Shown here one piece after another: positions 24,107 to 32,783 of a DNA stretch of 48,777 nucleotides. Both the position numbers and the translations under genes were made by a program. The notes beneath the pieces are model-generated. The model had not been told where the DNA came from. It worked only from the letters and a program-made list of their open reading frames with translations, and ran no database searches. Position 1 is the stretch's first letter; every line of letters begins with the position of its first letter. The stretch is from contig JAHDBI010000008.1 of assembly GCA_020630475.1 (NCBI GenBank), positions 13,445 to 62,221 of the forward strand, in the 5' to 3' direction. This DNA comes from Saprospiraceae bacterium (GTDB lineage: Bacteria > Bacteroidota > Bacteroidia > Chitinophagales > Saprospiraceae).

Positions 24107-27100
24107 ATGGAAAACAAGACAATCAAAAGAAAAGAATTTAGTCTTAGTTCACTTGCCGTAGATAACGCAACGAGTGTGTTTCTAGTCGCACTTATGATCC
24201 TTCTTTTTGGTATTCAATCTTACGATGCGATGCCAAAGGAACAATATCCAGACTCGAGTTTACCGACTATATATATTAATACCCCTTATTTTGGAAATTC
24301 AGGTGAGGAGATTGAAAATTTAATTTCTCGGCCATTAGAAAAGGAACTAGAATCTATTGCCGAGTTGAAAAAATTGACCTCAACTTCTATTCAAGATTTC
24401 TCCGTAATCATCGTTGAATTAAGTGCAGACATTCCAATTGATTTGGCGGTACGAAAAGTCAAAGATGCCGTTGACAAAGCAAAAGCAGAATTACCTACCG
24501 ATCTTGATCAAGACCCATTGGTTGAAGAAATTAAGTTTGCAGAATTTCCAATAGTTACGGTCAATGTTTCTGGAAATTATGGTGCGGATGATCTCAGAAA
24601 ATACGCCGAATTTTTAAAGGACAAAATTGAAGAGATTCGACAGATCTCTCGAGTTGACATGAAGGGTGATCGAGAAAGAGAGGTTCAAATTAATGCGGAT
24701 ATATCAAAAATGCAGGCAGTTCAAGTCTCATTTCAGGATATTGAAAATGCGATAGCATCTGAGAACTTGACCATGTCCGGTGGAGAGATTCAACAAGGTG
24801 GCTTCAAACGAGCGGTTAGAATTGTTGGACAATATGACAATATAGAAAGCATTAGAAATACCATTGTTAAAGCTGAAAACCAAAGACCCATTTTCTTAAA
24901 GGAGATTGCCGATATTCAATATACATTTGAAGATCAAACTTCATACGCACGTTCAGATGGTTTTCCGGTAATTGCACTTGAAGTAGTAAAAGGATCCGGT
25001 GAAAATTTACTTTCGGCCTCAGATGAATTAAAAATTGTCCTTGAAAAGGCTAAAACCCAATTACCTGAAGACTTAAAAGTTAGTTTATTCAATGATCAAT
25101 CTGTTTATACGAGGAATGAAGTTTCTAATCTAGAGAATAGCATTATTTCTGGTGTCATACTTGTAATTTTAGTCCTTCTATTTTTCCTAGGTTTAAGAAA
25201 TGCAAGTTTTGTTGGACTAGCCATTCCTCTTTCGATGTTGACAGGGATCATGTTTCTACATGTGTCGGGGACTACTATGAATATCGTCGTATTGTTTTCT
25301 CTTATTTTGGCGCTGGGTCTTTTGGTTGACAATGCCATTGTGGTAGTTGAGAATGTTTATCGATACATGCAAAATGGCTTCAATGGAAAAGATGCTGCAA
25401 AGTATGGTGCAGGTGAAGTGGCTTGGCCTATTATTGCTTCCACAGCCACTACCCTAGCCGCATTTATTCCCTTAGCCTTTTGGCCTGGAATCATGGGAGA
25501 ATTCATGAAGTACATGCCCATCACTTTAATCATTGTATTGAGTTCATCTCTTTTTGTGGCACTCGTCATCAATCCTGTGTTTACTTCCCGTTTCATGAAA
25601 GTGGATGAGAAGCATGAAGAAGAAAAATTAAGAATACGAAAGCGTAATAACATATTGCGTGGAGCTTTAATCATGTTAGTTTTGGGTATTGCAGCTCATT
25701 TTATGGGCGTAGAATGGTTAAGAAATCTTATGGGTTTTGCGATCATTATCTCCCTAACGAATTATTTCATCTTACGTCCTGGTGCATTCTATTTTCAGAA
25801 TAAAATCCTTCCAATGCTGGAGAGAGGATATGACCGATTTATTCGGTTTGTCCTCAATAAAAAAACGCCATACTTTGTTTTTGGCGGTACCTTTGTTCTA
25901 TTGTTTGTTGCATTTGCATTGATGATTTTTCAACCACCTCCAATTCAATTTTTCCCGGAAGCAGATCCAATGTATGTGAATGTGTTTGTAGAATTACCAG
26001 ATGGAACAGACATTAAAAAAACCAATGAAGTTGTCAAAGACATTGAGTCGAAAATCGAAAAAGTAGTTGAAGGAAGAATGGAAGTTGTCGATGCTATTTT
26101 AACTCAAATTGGCGAAGACACTTCAGATCCCAATAGTCCACCTGAACCTGGCTTAACGCCACATAAGGCAAGAATCACGCTTTCTTTTGTTCCTACACAA
26201 GAAAGAAATAACATATCAACCCAAGATATTTTAAATGACATCCGAGCAGAAGTTAAAACCTTTGCAGGAGTCGAAATTATATCTGCACCTAATGCCAATG
26301 GGCCACCTGCAGGTAAGCCTATTCAAATTGAAATTGTCGGTGATGAAATAGATAGCTTAATTGTCATCTCAGATGAAGTGATTCGACATATCAACGGCAA
26401 AAATATTGATGGAATAGAAGAATTAAATTCTAATGTCTATTTGGGTAAACCCGAATTACTTGTCAATATTGATAGAGAGGCAGCTAGAAGATATGAACTA
26501 TCGACTTATTCTATCGCAATGGCCATTCGTACTTCCATTTTTGGTAAAGAGGTCTCTAAGTATAAAGACGGTGAAGATGATTATCCTATCATGTTGAGAT
26601 TGGATGAAAAATACAGAGAGGAAATGCAAGATGTAATGAATCAAAAAATTACATTTAGAAATCCAGCCAATGGCCGTATCGTTCAAGTCCCAATATCTTC
26701 AGTGGCGAGCGTAAGTTATACTTCAACATATAATGCCGTTCGACGAAATAAAAATGGTCGGGTGGCCTCCATCACTTCTAACGTTTTAGATGGCTTTAAT
26801 GCTAACGAAATAAACGCTCAACTAAAAATGATCATGGACGAATATCCATTACCAGAAGGTTACACCTTCGAATTTGGAGGAGAGCAACAACAGCAAGCCG
26901 AGGACATGGAATTCTTGGGCGGTGCTTTTGCATTAGCCTTATTTATGATCTTTATCATTATTGTCGCACAATTCAATTCCATTATATCTCCTTTCATCAT
27001 TCTGTTATCCATCCTTTTCAGTACCATTGGCGTATTGCTGGGATACATCATAACGGGAATGACGTTTAGTGTTATTTTCTCGAGTGTCGGGGTGATATCC

Positions 27101-27529
27101 CTAGCCGGGGTGGTTGTTAATAATGCTATAGTACTTATAGATTACATCAATTTATTAATCAAGAGAAAACGAGAATCCATGAATGTGGAATCTATGGATA
27201 GTTTGTCTGCAGATGATATTCGCTTAGCAATTATTGAAGGAGGTGCAACCAGACTTCGTCCAGTTCTATTAACTGCCATCACTACTATCCTGGGTTTAAT
27301 TCCTTTGGCTCTGGGTATCAACTTTAATTTCTTTACTTTGATTTCGAGTTTAGATCCTCAATATTTCGCTGGTGGAGACAATACTGCTATGTGGGGACCG
27401 ATGGCTTGGACCATTATATACGGATTAAGTTTTGCAACATTCTTAACTTTAGTGGTTGTTCCAGTGATGTACTGGATTGCCTATAGAATGAAAGCAAACA
27501 CAAAAAAATTATTCAATCGTAATGTCTAG
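24107..27529 (+). CDS. RND-family multidrug/solute efflux transporter (AcrB/MdtB-like)
   Basis: An 1140-residue proton-driven inner-membrane pump of the HAE/AcrB type: TM1, a large periplasmic domain, TM2-7, TM8, a second periplasmic domain and TM9-12. Seen are EQYPDSSLPTIYINTPYFG after TM1, the TM4 motif LGLLVDNAIVVVENVYR and the TM10 motif GVVVNNAIVLIDYINL. Relative to AcrB, the Asp-Asp pair of TM4 is Asp-Asn and the TM10 Lys is Asn, a variant common in Bacteroidota pumps. At about 505-560, before the usual TM7 region, an extra hydrophobic hairpin (ALIMLVLGIAAHF and LMGFAIIISLTNYFI) makes it longer than the usual 1030-1050. The start follows the adaptor by nine bases; the stop overlaps pdxH. 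Confidence 0.93.
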   Translation: MENKTIKRKEFSLSSLAVDNATSVFLVALMILLFGIQSYDAMPKEQYPDSSLPTIYINTPYFGNSGEEIENLISRPLEKELESIAELKKLTSTSIQDFSVIIVELSADIPIDLAVRKVKDAVDKAKAELPTDLDQDPLVEEIKFAEFPIVTVNVSGNYGADDLRKYAEFLKDKIEEIRQISRVDMKGDREREVQINADISKMQAVQVSFQDIENAIASENLTMSGGEIQQGGFKRAVRIVGQYDNIESIRNTIVKAENQRPIFLKEIADIQYTFEDQTSYARSDGFPVIALEVVKGSGENLLSASDELKIVLEKAKTQLPEDLKVSLFNDQSVYTRNEVSNLENSIISGVILVILVLLFFLGLRNASFVGLAIPLSMLTGIMFLHVSGTTMNIVVLFSLILALGLLVDNAIVVVENVYRYMQNGFNGKDAAKYGAGEVAWPIIASTATTLAAFIPLAFWPGIMGEFMKYMPITLIIVLSSSLFVALVINPVFTSRFMKVDEKHEEEKLRIRKRNNILRGALIMLVLGIAAHFMGVEWLRNLMGFAIIISLTNYFILRPGAFYFQNKILPMLERGYDRFIRFVLNKKTPYFVFGGTFVLLFVAFALMIFQPPPIQFFPEADPMYVNVFVELPDGTDIKKTNEVVKDIESKIEKVVEGRMEVVDAILTQIGEDTSDPNSPPEPGLTPHKARITLSFVPTQERNNISTQDILNDIRAEVKTFAGVEIISAPNANGPPAGKPIQIEIVGDEIDSLIVISDEVIRHINGKNIDGIEELNSNVYLGKPELLVNIDREAARRYELSTYSIAMAIRTSIFGKEVSKYKDGEDDYPIMLRLDEKYREEMQDVMNQKITFRNPANGRIVQVPISSVASVSYTSTYNAVRRNKNGRVASITSNVLDGFNANEINAQLKMIMDEYPLPEGYTFEFGGEQQQQAEDMEFLGGAFALALFMIFIIIVAQFNSIISPFIILLSILFSTIGVLLGYIITGMTFSVIFSSVGVISLAGVVVNNAIVLIDYINLLIKRKRESMNVESMDSLSADDIRLAIIEGGATRLRPVLLTAITTILGLIPLALGINFNFFTLISSLDPQYFAGGDNTAMWGPMAWTIIYGLSFATFLTLVVVPVMYWIAYRMKANTKKLFNRNV

Positions 27530-28166
27530 TAAATTAGAAAATCTCAGAAACCATTACACTAAAAGTGTTTTGACTAAGGACGATATGCCGAAAGTTCCTT
27601 TGTCCTTATTCAAGACATGGATGGACCATGCTATGAATGGAGACATTGATGAACCAAATGCTTTTACATTGGCTACAGCCAACAAAGAATCGGTACCATC
27701 TGCAAGAATTGTTTTACTCAAAGGATTAACAGAAAAAGGATTTATTTTTTATTCCAATTACGAAAGCCGCAAGGCCAAAGAAATGGATGAAAATCCTTAT
27801 GTCGCCGCCGTATTTCTGTGGAAGGAACAAGAGAGACAGGTTAGGATTGAGGGGAAAGTTCAAAAGATTTCAAAAGAAGATTCGCAAAAGTATTTTAGTT
27901 CGAGACCAAAGGGAAGTCAAATATCGGCAGTCGCATCGCCTCAAAGTAAAGTGATCGAGGATTATCAAGAACTATTGGATCGAAGAGATCAACTTACCAA
28001 AGAATTTGAAGGGACCGATCATATACCAGTACCAGATTATTGGGGAGGATATTTAATCCTACCTCATGCTATTGAATTCTGGCAAGGGAGACCAAATCGT
28101 TTTCATGATAGGTTTAGGTATTCAAAATCGGATGACTCTTGGAATTTAGATCGACTATCTCCTTAA
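27522..28166 (+). CDS. pdxH: Pyridoxamine/pyridoxine 5'-phosphate oxidase
   Basis: A 214-residue FMN flavoenzyme that oxidises PNP or PMP to pyridoxal 5'-phosphate in the cytoplasm. Seen are PSARIVLLKGLTEKGFIFYS (FMN/PLP binding), a Gly-Ser region SSRPKGSQISAVASPQS, and the C-terminal family signature IEFWQGRPNRFHDR. Length matches the family. Its ATG lies inside the end of the RND gene (8-base overlap), so it is likely translationally coupled to the efflux operon. Its end overlaps the convergent peptidase gene by four bases. The metabolic link to efflux is not obvious; the coupling may simply be compact gene order. Confidence 0.95.
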   Translation: MSSKLENLRNHYTKSVLTKDDMPKVPLSLFKTWMDHAMNGDIDEPNAFTLATANKESVPSARIVLLKGLTEKGFIFYSNYESRKAKEMDENPYVAAVFLWKEQERQVRIEGKVQKISKEDSQKYFSSRPKGSQISAVASPQSKVIEDYQELLDRRDQLTKEFEGTDHIPVPDYWGGYLILPHAIEFWQGRPNRFHDRFRYSKSDDSWNLDRLSP

Positions 28167-31153
28167 TATGGAAAATCGTCTGCCAAATCCCAAACATCGT
28201 ATTGTTGTAAATCGAATCTAAAGCTGATTCTTTTAAAGAGACTAATGTCTTCTGAATCATAGTTTCCTTGGATGTCGCTAGACACCAATATTGGAAGATA
28301 AATCTGAACTAACTTGTAATCCAAATATACACCTCCATCATACATGAAAGTGCCCGTCATGGCATCTTCTGTGTTAGAATATTGGGTAAAATAACCAAAG
28401 TCCGCAAATAGTCGCAATGGAAGAATTTTGGGTAGTTTGGTTACAAACGCACTTGTCAAATTCACAGAAACCATCATGTCATTACTAGCTCCAATCGAAC
28501 TGTATTGACTTCCGAGAGGTGTTTTGAAACCTCCATCAGCCATGGTGATCTGATTTGAGAAACTCGCATTTTGATTGGCTCTATTTAGAAAATAGGCATC
28601 GTATCTATAATCATTAAACCCTTGATGCATTAGGCTAAAGCTACCTCGAGTAAAGGCATTACTATAGCTCGTTGAATTTCTCTGTGTGTTAGTAAGGAAT
28701 TTACCACCAAAAATTCTGATTCCTAAATCAAAGTTTTCAGAAAAAGCAAAGGAACCATCATAAGTCATCGATAACTTTAAATACGATTCGGAATCGAATG
28801 CATCATAAGATTGCTGTTCCAATGCGATATTAATTTGAAATGGGTTAAGAACAGAAGTGTTCTTCATTTGATAAGACAGTTCATATATATTTTCAGAGAT
28901 TGGAGGGTTTTCTCCCCTACCAAATTGAAGTCCGTCAAAAATGGCCCCTTCTGACCCACTGATAAAGTTGGCAATTTGATTATATAAGATGATATTTCTA
29001 AATCCAATTTTAGATTGTGTTTTGCCTTTCGGCGAATGTCTAAAGTGTATTATAAATGAAGGATCAATTTTAATATATCGCCTTTGGTATCCAAACAACT
29101 CGTTGTCCTCAAAATGAAAAGACTTCAGACCTAACTTCAATTCCCATTTACTGATCAATCCACTATAATAAGGATGATCATAATTGAGTCGAATATTACC
29201 TACTGGCTCTTTTGTTTTAAGACTATATCCACCTCCGACGTAATATTTGAAGCGACTAAATGGAGTAAAAGAATTATTTAAACTAGGTCCAATATAAAAT
29301 CCGTCACTTGTGTTATATCCAGTAAAAAGGTTATAAAAGATATCTTTCTTTTCAGCCTTATCCAGTCCGATAATCGGTCGAAACTCTAATTGCCTTAAAC
29401 CTAAGAAACTGTTGTTTTGTTTGTAATTATTTGACCTTTTAGAATCAGGTGAAATAACCATGTGGTCCAAAACAAATTTATCATAATCAGCTTTTTCAAA
29501 GGATACGGAGTTTTCATTTACTTCAAGCCAAGTCGTTTTTACCACATGTCCATCCTTATAAGCTGAAACACTCATGGGGGTTTTATAAGGACCCTGATGT
29601 TTTATTTCCAGTTGAATTTTGTCTTCCAACTCTTTTACTTCTCCAAAACTATAATCTGGTGTCGCTGTGGTATGGATAAAATCATCAAAAAACCAAGACA
29701 AATCTTTCTTTGAAGTTTCTTCCAGAATTTTTCTTAAATCGGAAGGCCTGGGATGTTTAAATTTCCAAGTTTCAAAAAACCTAGTCATGGCCTTATCGAA
29801 AACAGCTCTTCCTAAATACCCTTCTAAGTGAGCAAAAGCATTTGCTCCTCTTTCATAAGAATTGATTCCGTAATTCAATGCTGAAATTTCCTCGACATTG
29901 GTGGACAAACTTTGATTCTTGTATTGACAGATTTGATCATCGCATATCAATCTCAAAAATGGACCATCACCATTCATGAAATTAGGAAGAGTACTTGAGT
30001 AATAATCGTTTCCATATTTTTCTTTGGTCAAACGATGTTCGTAATATGTAGTTAATCCTTCATCTAACCACGGATGAGCTCTTTCGTTAAAACCAAGAAT
30101 TCCATAAAACCATTGATGACCTACCTCATGGGCAATGATATAATCTGTACCTCTGGTAGTCTTTTTATTACCAGCAGTAACTATTTGAGGGTATTCCATT
30201 CCAGATTCTTCCTCAATCCCAATAACCGTCAACTGATCATATGGGTATGGACCAATAATCTTGGATAAGTCTTGAACTGCAGATTCTAATGAACTTATGG
30301 CATCTTCCCAAATATCATTGTTTTCTTTTGGAAGGGCAATTTCCAATCTTACATCTCTTCCTTGAATACTCGTTTCTTGAATGACTGTTTTTCGATCTAA
30401 TAAAGCAAACCACGCAAAATCGATAACGTTTTTCGCCACGAATCTCAGCTTTTGTTGAGGAGACATCAACTTTGATTCTTCCATTTTCGCTCCCGTCGCA
30501 AATATTTGATATTGATTTGGGCTTTCAATAGTAACATCATAATTTCCATAGTCACTGTATACTTCACCCATGGCTAAGTAATTTAGAGTGTGCCATCCAT
30601 CTTTATCATAAACAGCCATCTTTGGATACCAAAATGTCATATGATATTCATCATTGTTTTTACCACTTCGAACAAATAAATCAGGAATCTGACTCTCACT
30701 CATACATTGAATAATAATGCGTTCACCAGTGTTTAAGGGTCGCTTTAGTCTTATTCTAACAAATTCCTTATTCGGTAAAAGATATTCCCATTCGGCCTCC
30801 GAGCCGTCTACTTTAAAGTTTAACTCGCTATAAAAACCTCTTTGATCGTCCTTTGCAAAGTAAAATTTCTTATCCCTCAATTGTAACAGTTGATCTGCTA
30901 ATGGAGTACTATTATTTTCAAAGGCATTAGTGAAAACATTGAGATATAGTTCATCCAAAACATCCGGGCTATTATTGACGTATTCAATAGTCATTTGATT
31001 CTTAAGTAGGTCTAAAGAATCGACCAGTTTGACATCCATTGTATAATTAACTTCTTGTTGGAAATATTTATCCTGAGCCATTACTAAAACGGAAAGCAGA
31101 ATACAAAAACAACAAATGGAAAAGCGATAAACTATATTTTGATTTTTTATCAT
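28163..31153 (-). CDS. M1-family zinc metallopeptidase with C-terminal beta-barrel-like domain
   Basis: A 996-residue exported aminopeptidase-like protein. The start is the ATG at 31153 (MIKNQNIVYRFSICC), followed by a signal peptide ending near LVMAQ; the frame extends further but would overlap the divergent gene. The gluzincin site is HEVGH (342-346) with the third ligand Glu365 (spacing HEXXH-X18-E). ESGMEYP just upstream is the GAMEN-equivalent exopeptidase loop. The peptidase core ends near residue 570. The remaining ~420 residues (LGLRQLEFRPIIGLDKAEKK onward) alternate aromatic and polar strands and end in a hydrophobic/aromatic C-terminus, as in outer membrane beta-barrels. That gives a surface- or periplasm-facing peptidase tethered by its own barrel; the barrel assignment is inference. 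Confidence 0.85.
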   Translation of the reverse strand: MIKNQNIVYRFSICCFCILLSVLVMAQDKYFQQEVNYTMDVKLVDSLDLLKNQMTIEYVNNSPDVLDELYLNVFTNAFENNSTPLADQLLQLRDKKFYFAKDDQRGFYSELNFKVDGSEAEWEYLLPNKEFVRIRLKRPLNTGERIIIQCMSESQIPDLFVRSGKNNDEYHMTFWYPKMAVYDKDGWHTLNYLAMGEVYSDYGNYDVTIESPNQYQIFATGAKMEESKLMSPQQKLRFVAKNVIDFAWFALLDRKTVIQETSIQGRDVRLEIALPKENNDIWEDAISSLESAVQDLSKIIGPYPYDQLTVIGIEEESGMEYPQIVTAGNKKTTRGTDYIIAHEVGHQWFYGILGFNERAHPWLDEGLTTYYEHRLTKEKYGNDYYSSTLPNFMNGDGPFLRLICDDQICQYKNQSLSTNVEEISALNYGINSYERGANAFAHLEGYLGRAVFDKAMTRFFETWKFKHPRPSDLRKILEETSKKDLSWFFDDFIHTTATPDYSFGEVKELEDKIQLEIKHQGPYKTPMSVSAYKDGHVVKTTWLEVNENSVSFEKADYDKFVLDHMVISPDSKRSNNYKQNNSFLGLRQLEFRPIIGLDKAEKKDIFYNLFTGYNTSDGFYIGPSLNNSFTPFSRFKYYVGGGYSLKTKEPVGNIRLNYDHPYYSGLISKWELKLGLKSFHFEDNELFGYQRRYIKIDPSFIIHFRHSPKGKTQSKIGFRNIILYNQIANFISGSEGAIFDGLQFGRGENPPISENIYELSYQMKNTSVLNPFQINIALEQQSYDAFDSESYLKLSMTYDGSFAFSENFDLGIRIFGGKFLTNTQRNSTSYSNAFTRGSFSLMHQGFNDYRYDAYFLNRANQNASFSNQITMADGGFKTPLGSQYSSIGASNDMMVSVNLTSAFVTKLPKILPLRLFADFGYFTQYSNTEDAMTGTFMYDGGVYLDYKLVQIYLPILVSSDIQGNYDSEDISLFKRISFRFDLQQYDVWDLADDFPY

Positions 31154-31163
31154 ATTTACAAAA

Positions 31164-31784
31164 ATGATCATTAACATGTTAAACAACAAATCTAGAGTTT
31201 ACTTATCCGTTCTAACGATTTTAACATTAGTCCTCATATCCTGTTCAAAAAAAGATTTAATCAACATTGAACCACAGTTTGAAACAGAGGAAACATCAAA
31301 AGTTTTTCCAGATGACTGGCTCGGGTATTGGACGGGAGAATTAGAAATTCATGATGTCAATGGCTTAAAACAAAAGTTACCTATGGCACTTGACCATCAA
31401 AAAACAGATACCAAAGGTGAGTACATTTGGGCGATAATTTATGGTGAAGATACCGTCAAAGGCAGAAGAGATTATCTTTTAAAGGAAGTGGATAAAAGTC
31501 AAGGACATTTTCAAGTGGACGAGAAAAACTCCATCCTTCTTGACTGTTTTTTAATCAATAATCATTTAATCAGTGAATTTGAAGTTACGGGGAATAGAAT
31601 CAGCTCGGATTATTATTTTGAAGGGGAGGATTTAATTTTTCAAATAGTCATGAGTCAACATGAAGCCATCAATATAACTGGAGATTCATTGATTAATGAG
31701 GAGCAGATTCCGGCTGTGCAGTCTTTTCAAACCAAGGTTATACAAAGGGCACGATTGAAACAGAAAAAAACCTTGTCGAAATGA
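31164..31784 (+). CDS. Hypothetical lipoprotein
   Basis: A 206-residue protein with a lipoprotein signal, YLSVLTILTLVLISCSKKD (lipid Cys at 27). A second Met at codon 5 (31176) could be the start. The mature part has a WLGYWTGELEIHD segment near the beginning and several beta-strand-like repeats, suggesting a lipocalin-like or NTF2-like small beta-fold; this is weak. No family was recognised. It is divergent from the M1 peptidase with only 10-22 bases between start codons and stands alone before the cysQ unit. Its stop codon lies in the loop of an inverted repeat (31771-31797). Confidence 0.75.
   Translation: MIINMLNNKSRVYLSVLTILTLVLISCSKKDLINIEPQFETEETSKVFPDDWLGYWTGELEIHDVNGLKQKLPMALDHQKTDTKGEYIWAIIYGEDTVKGRRDYLLKEVDKSQGHFQVDEKNSILLDCFLINNHLISEFEVTGNRISSDYYFEGEDLIFQIVMSQHEAINITGDSLINEEQIPAVQSFQTKVIQRARLKQKKTLSK
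31187..31194 (-). promoter_or_regulatory. Putative -7 box for the M1 peptidase, inside the divergent gene
   Basis: TAGATTTG on the minus strand matches TAnnTTTG and lies 33 bases before the peptidase ATG at 31153, within the first codons of the divergent lipoprotein gene. No clear TTG is found at -33. Confidence 0.35.
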
Positions 31785-31797
31785 CGATTCGACAAGG
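31771..31797 (+). terminator. Inverted repeat spanning the lipoprotein stop codon, possible terminator
   Basis: CCTTGTCGAA (31771-31780) and TTCGACAAGG (31788-31797) are perfect 10-base arms around a seven-base loop that contains the TGA stop. An A-run precedes it, so the only T-run is on the minus-strand side; no T-run follows on the plus strand, which weakens a classical terminator reading. Confidence 0.45.
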
Positions 31798-31981
31798 CAA
31801 CGAAATTACAGACACCCTATGACTGTTATTCCAAATATAACGAAATTTTATTTTGATAATGAATACTGTTATCCATAAATGATCAAATTATGACCATTGT
31901 TGTGGATATAAACCCAAAATGTCGCATATTGTTGCGCTGAACGCTTTCATTAACCTAAATTATTCGAAAAGTCTATAGAGC

Positions 31982-32773
31982 ATGTTGGAATTGAAGCAAA
32001 TTGAACAGATGATCGAAAAGGTGAAATTGATTTCAATCGAAGCAGGAAAGGAGATCATGCGAATATATGAATCAGAAGACTTTGGTGTTGAAGCCAAATC
32101 CGATGATTCTCCTTTGACAAAAGCAGATAAAAATGCCAATGATTATATCGTAAAAGGGTTAGAGTCTCTAGAAACTCAAATCCCAATTATTTCTGAGGAG
32201 AATAAAGAAATTGAGTATTCAGAAAGGTCAAATTACACCGACTATTGGTTGGTTGATCCTCTAGATGGCACAAAAGAATTCATCAAAAGAAATGGTGAGT
32301 TTACAGTAAATATCGCTTTAATTTCCAATGGTATTCCGTTTGCAGGTGTTGTCTACGCTCCTGCTTTAGAAGAACTTTACTGGGCCATTAAGGGACATGG
32401 GGCATTTTTAAAGAAAAATGGTGAGACCACTCATCTTCGCTCAAAATCGTTTAAAAAGACTGATCCAAATTTAAAAATAGTTTGTTCACGATCACACTTG
32501 AATGAGCGCACAGCCAATTTTATGGCGGCTTTTGATCGCCCTGAAAAAGTCGCAACCGGTAGTTCATTAAAATTTTTAATCATGGCCAAAGGTGAGGCGC
32601 ACATTTACCCTCGTCTAGCTCCTACAATGGAATGGGATACTGGTGCTGCTCAAATCATTTTAGAAGAATCAGGAGGAAAAGTTTTAAGTGTCGAAAATGA
32701 TTTACCCCTCGGATATAATAAAGAATCACTTGTCAATCCTCATTTTGTAGCTTACGCTAATGAAATAAGCTAA
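31982..32773 (+). CDS. cysQ: 3'(2'),5'-bisphosphate nucleotidase
   Basis: A 263-residue Mg-dependent phosphatase of the inositol-monophosphatase superfamily that removes the 3'-phosphate from PAP (or PAPS), a by-product of sulfate activation or sulfation. The metal site is visible as SEE (71-73) and DPLDGTKEF (92-100), with the second metal signature EWDTGAAQIILEE near the C-terminus. The TKEF ending is characteristic of CysQ rather than of inositol or fructose phosphatases. Length fits. It starts an operon with two glycosyltransferases (10-base gap). A close link with surface glycan genes may reflect sulfated glycans, but no sulfotransferase is nearby. Confidence 0.92.
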   Translation: MLELKQIEQMIEKVKLISIEAGKEIMRIYESEDFGVEAKSDDSPLTKADKNANDYIVKGLESLETQIPIISEENKEIEYSERSNYTDYWLVDPLDGTKEFIKRNGEFTVNIALISNGIPFAGVVYAPALEELYWAIKGHGAFLKKNGETTHLRSKSFKKTDPNLKIVCSRSHLNERTANFMAAFDRPEKVATGSSLKFLIMAKGEAHIYPRLAPTMEWDTGAAQIILEESGGKVLSVENDLPLGYNKESLVNPHFVAYANEIS

Positions 32774-32783
32774 ATCTATTTTG

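Noticed and set aside
27522..28166. Riboswitch controlling pdxH
   Set aside because: The gene has no leader: its start lies within the RND gene, so no upstream regulatory RNA is possible here.
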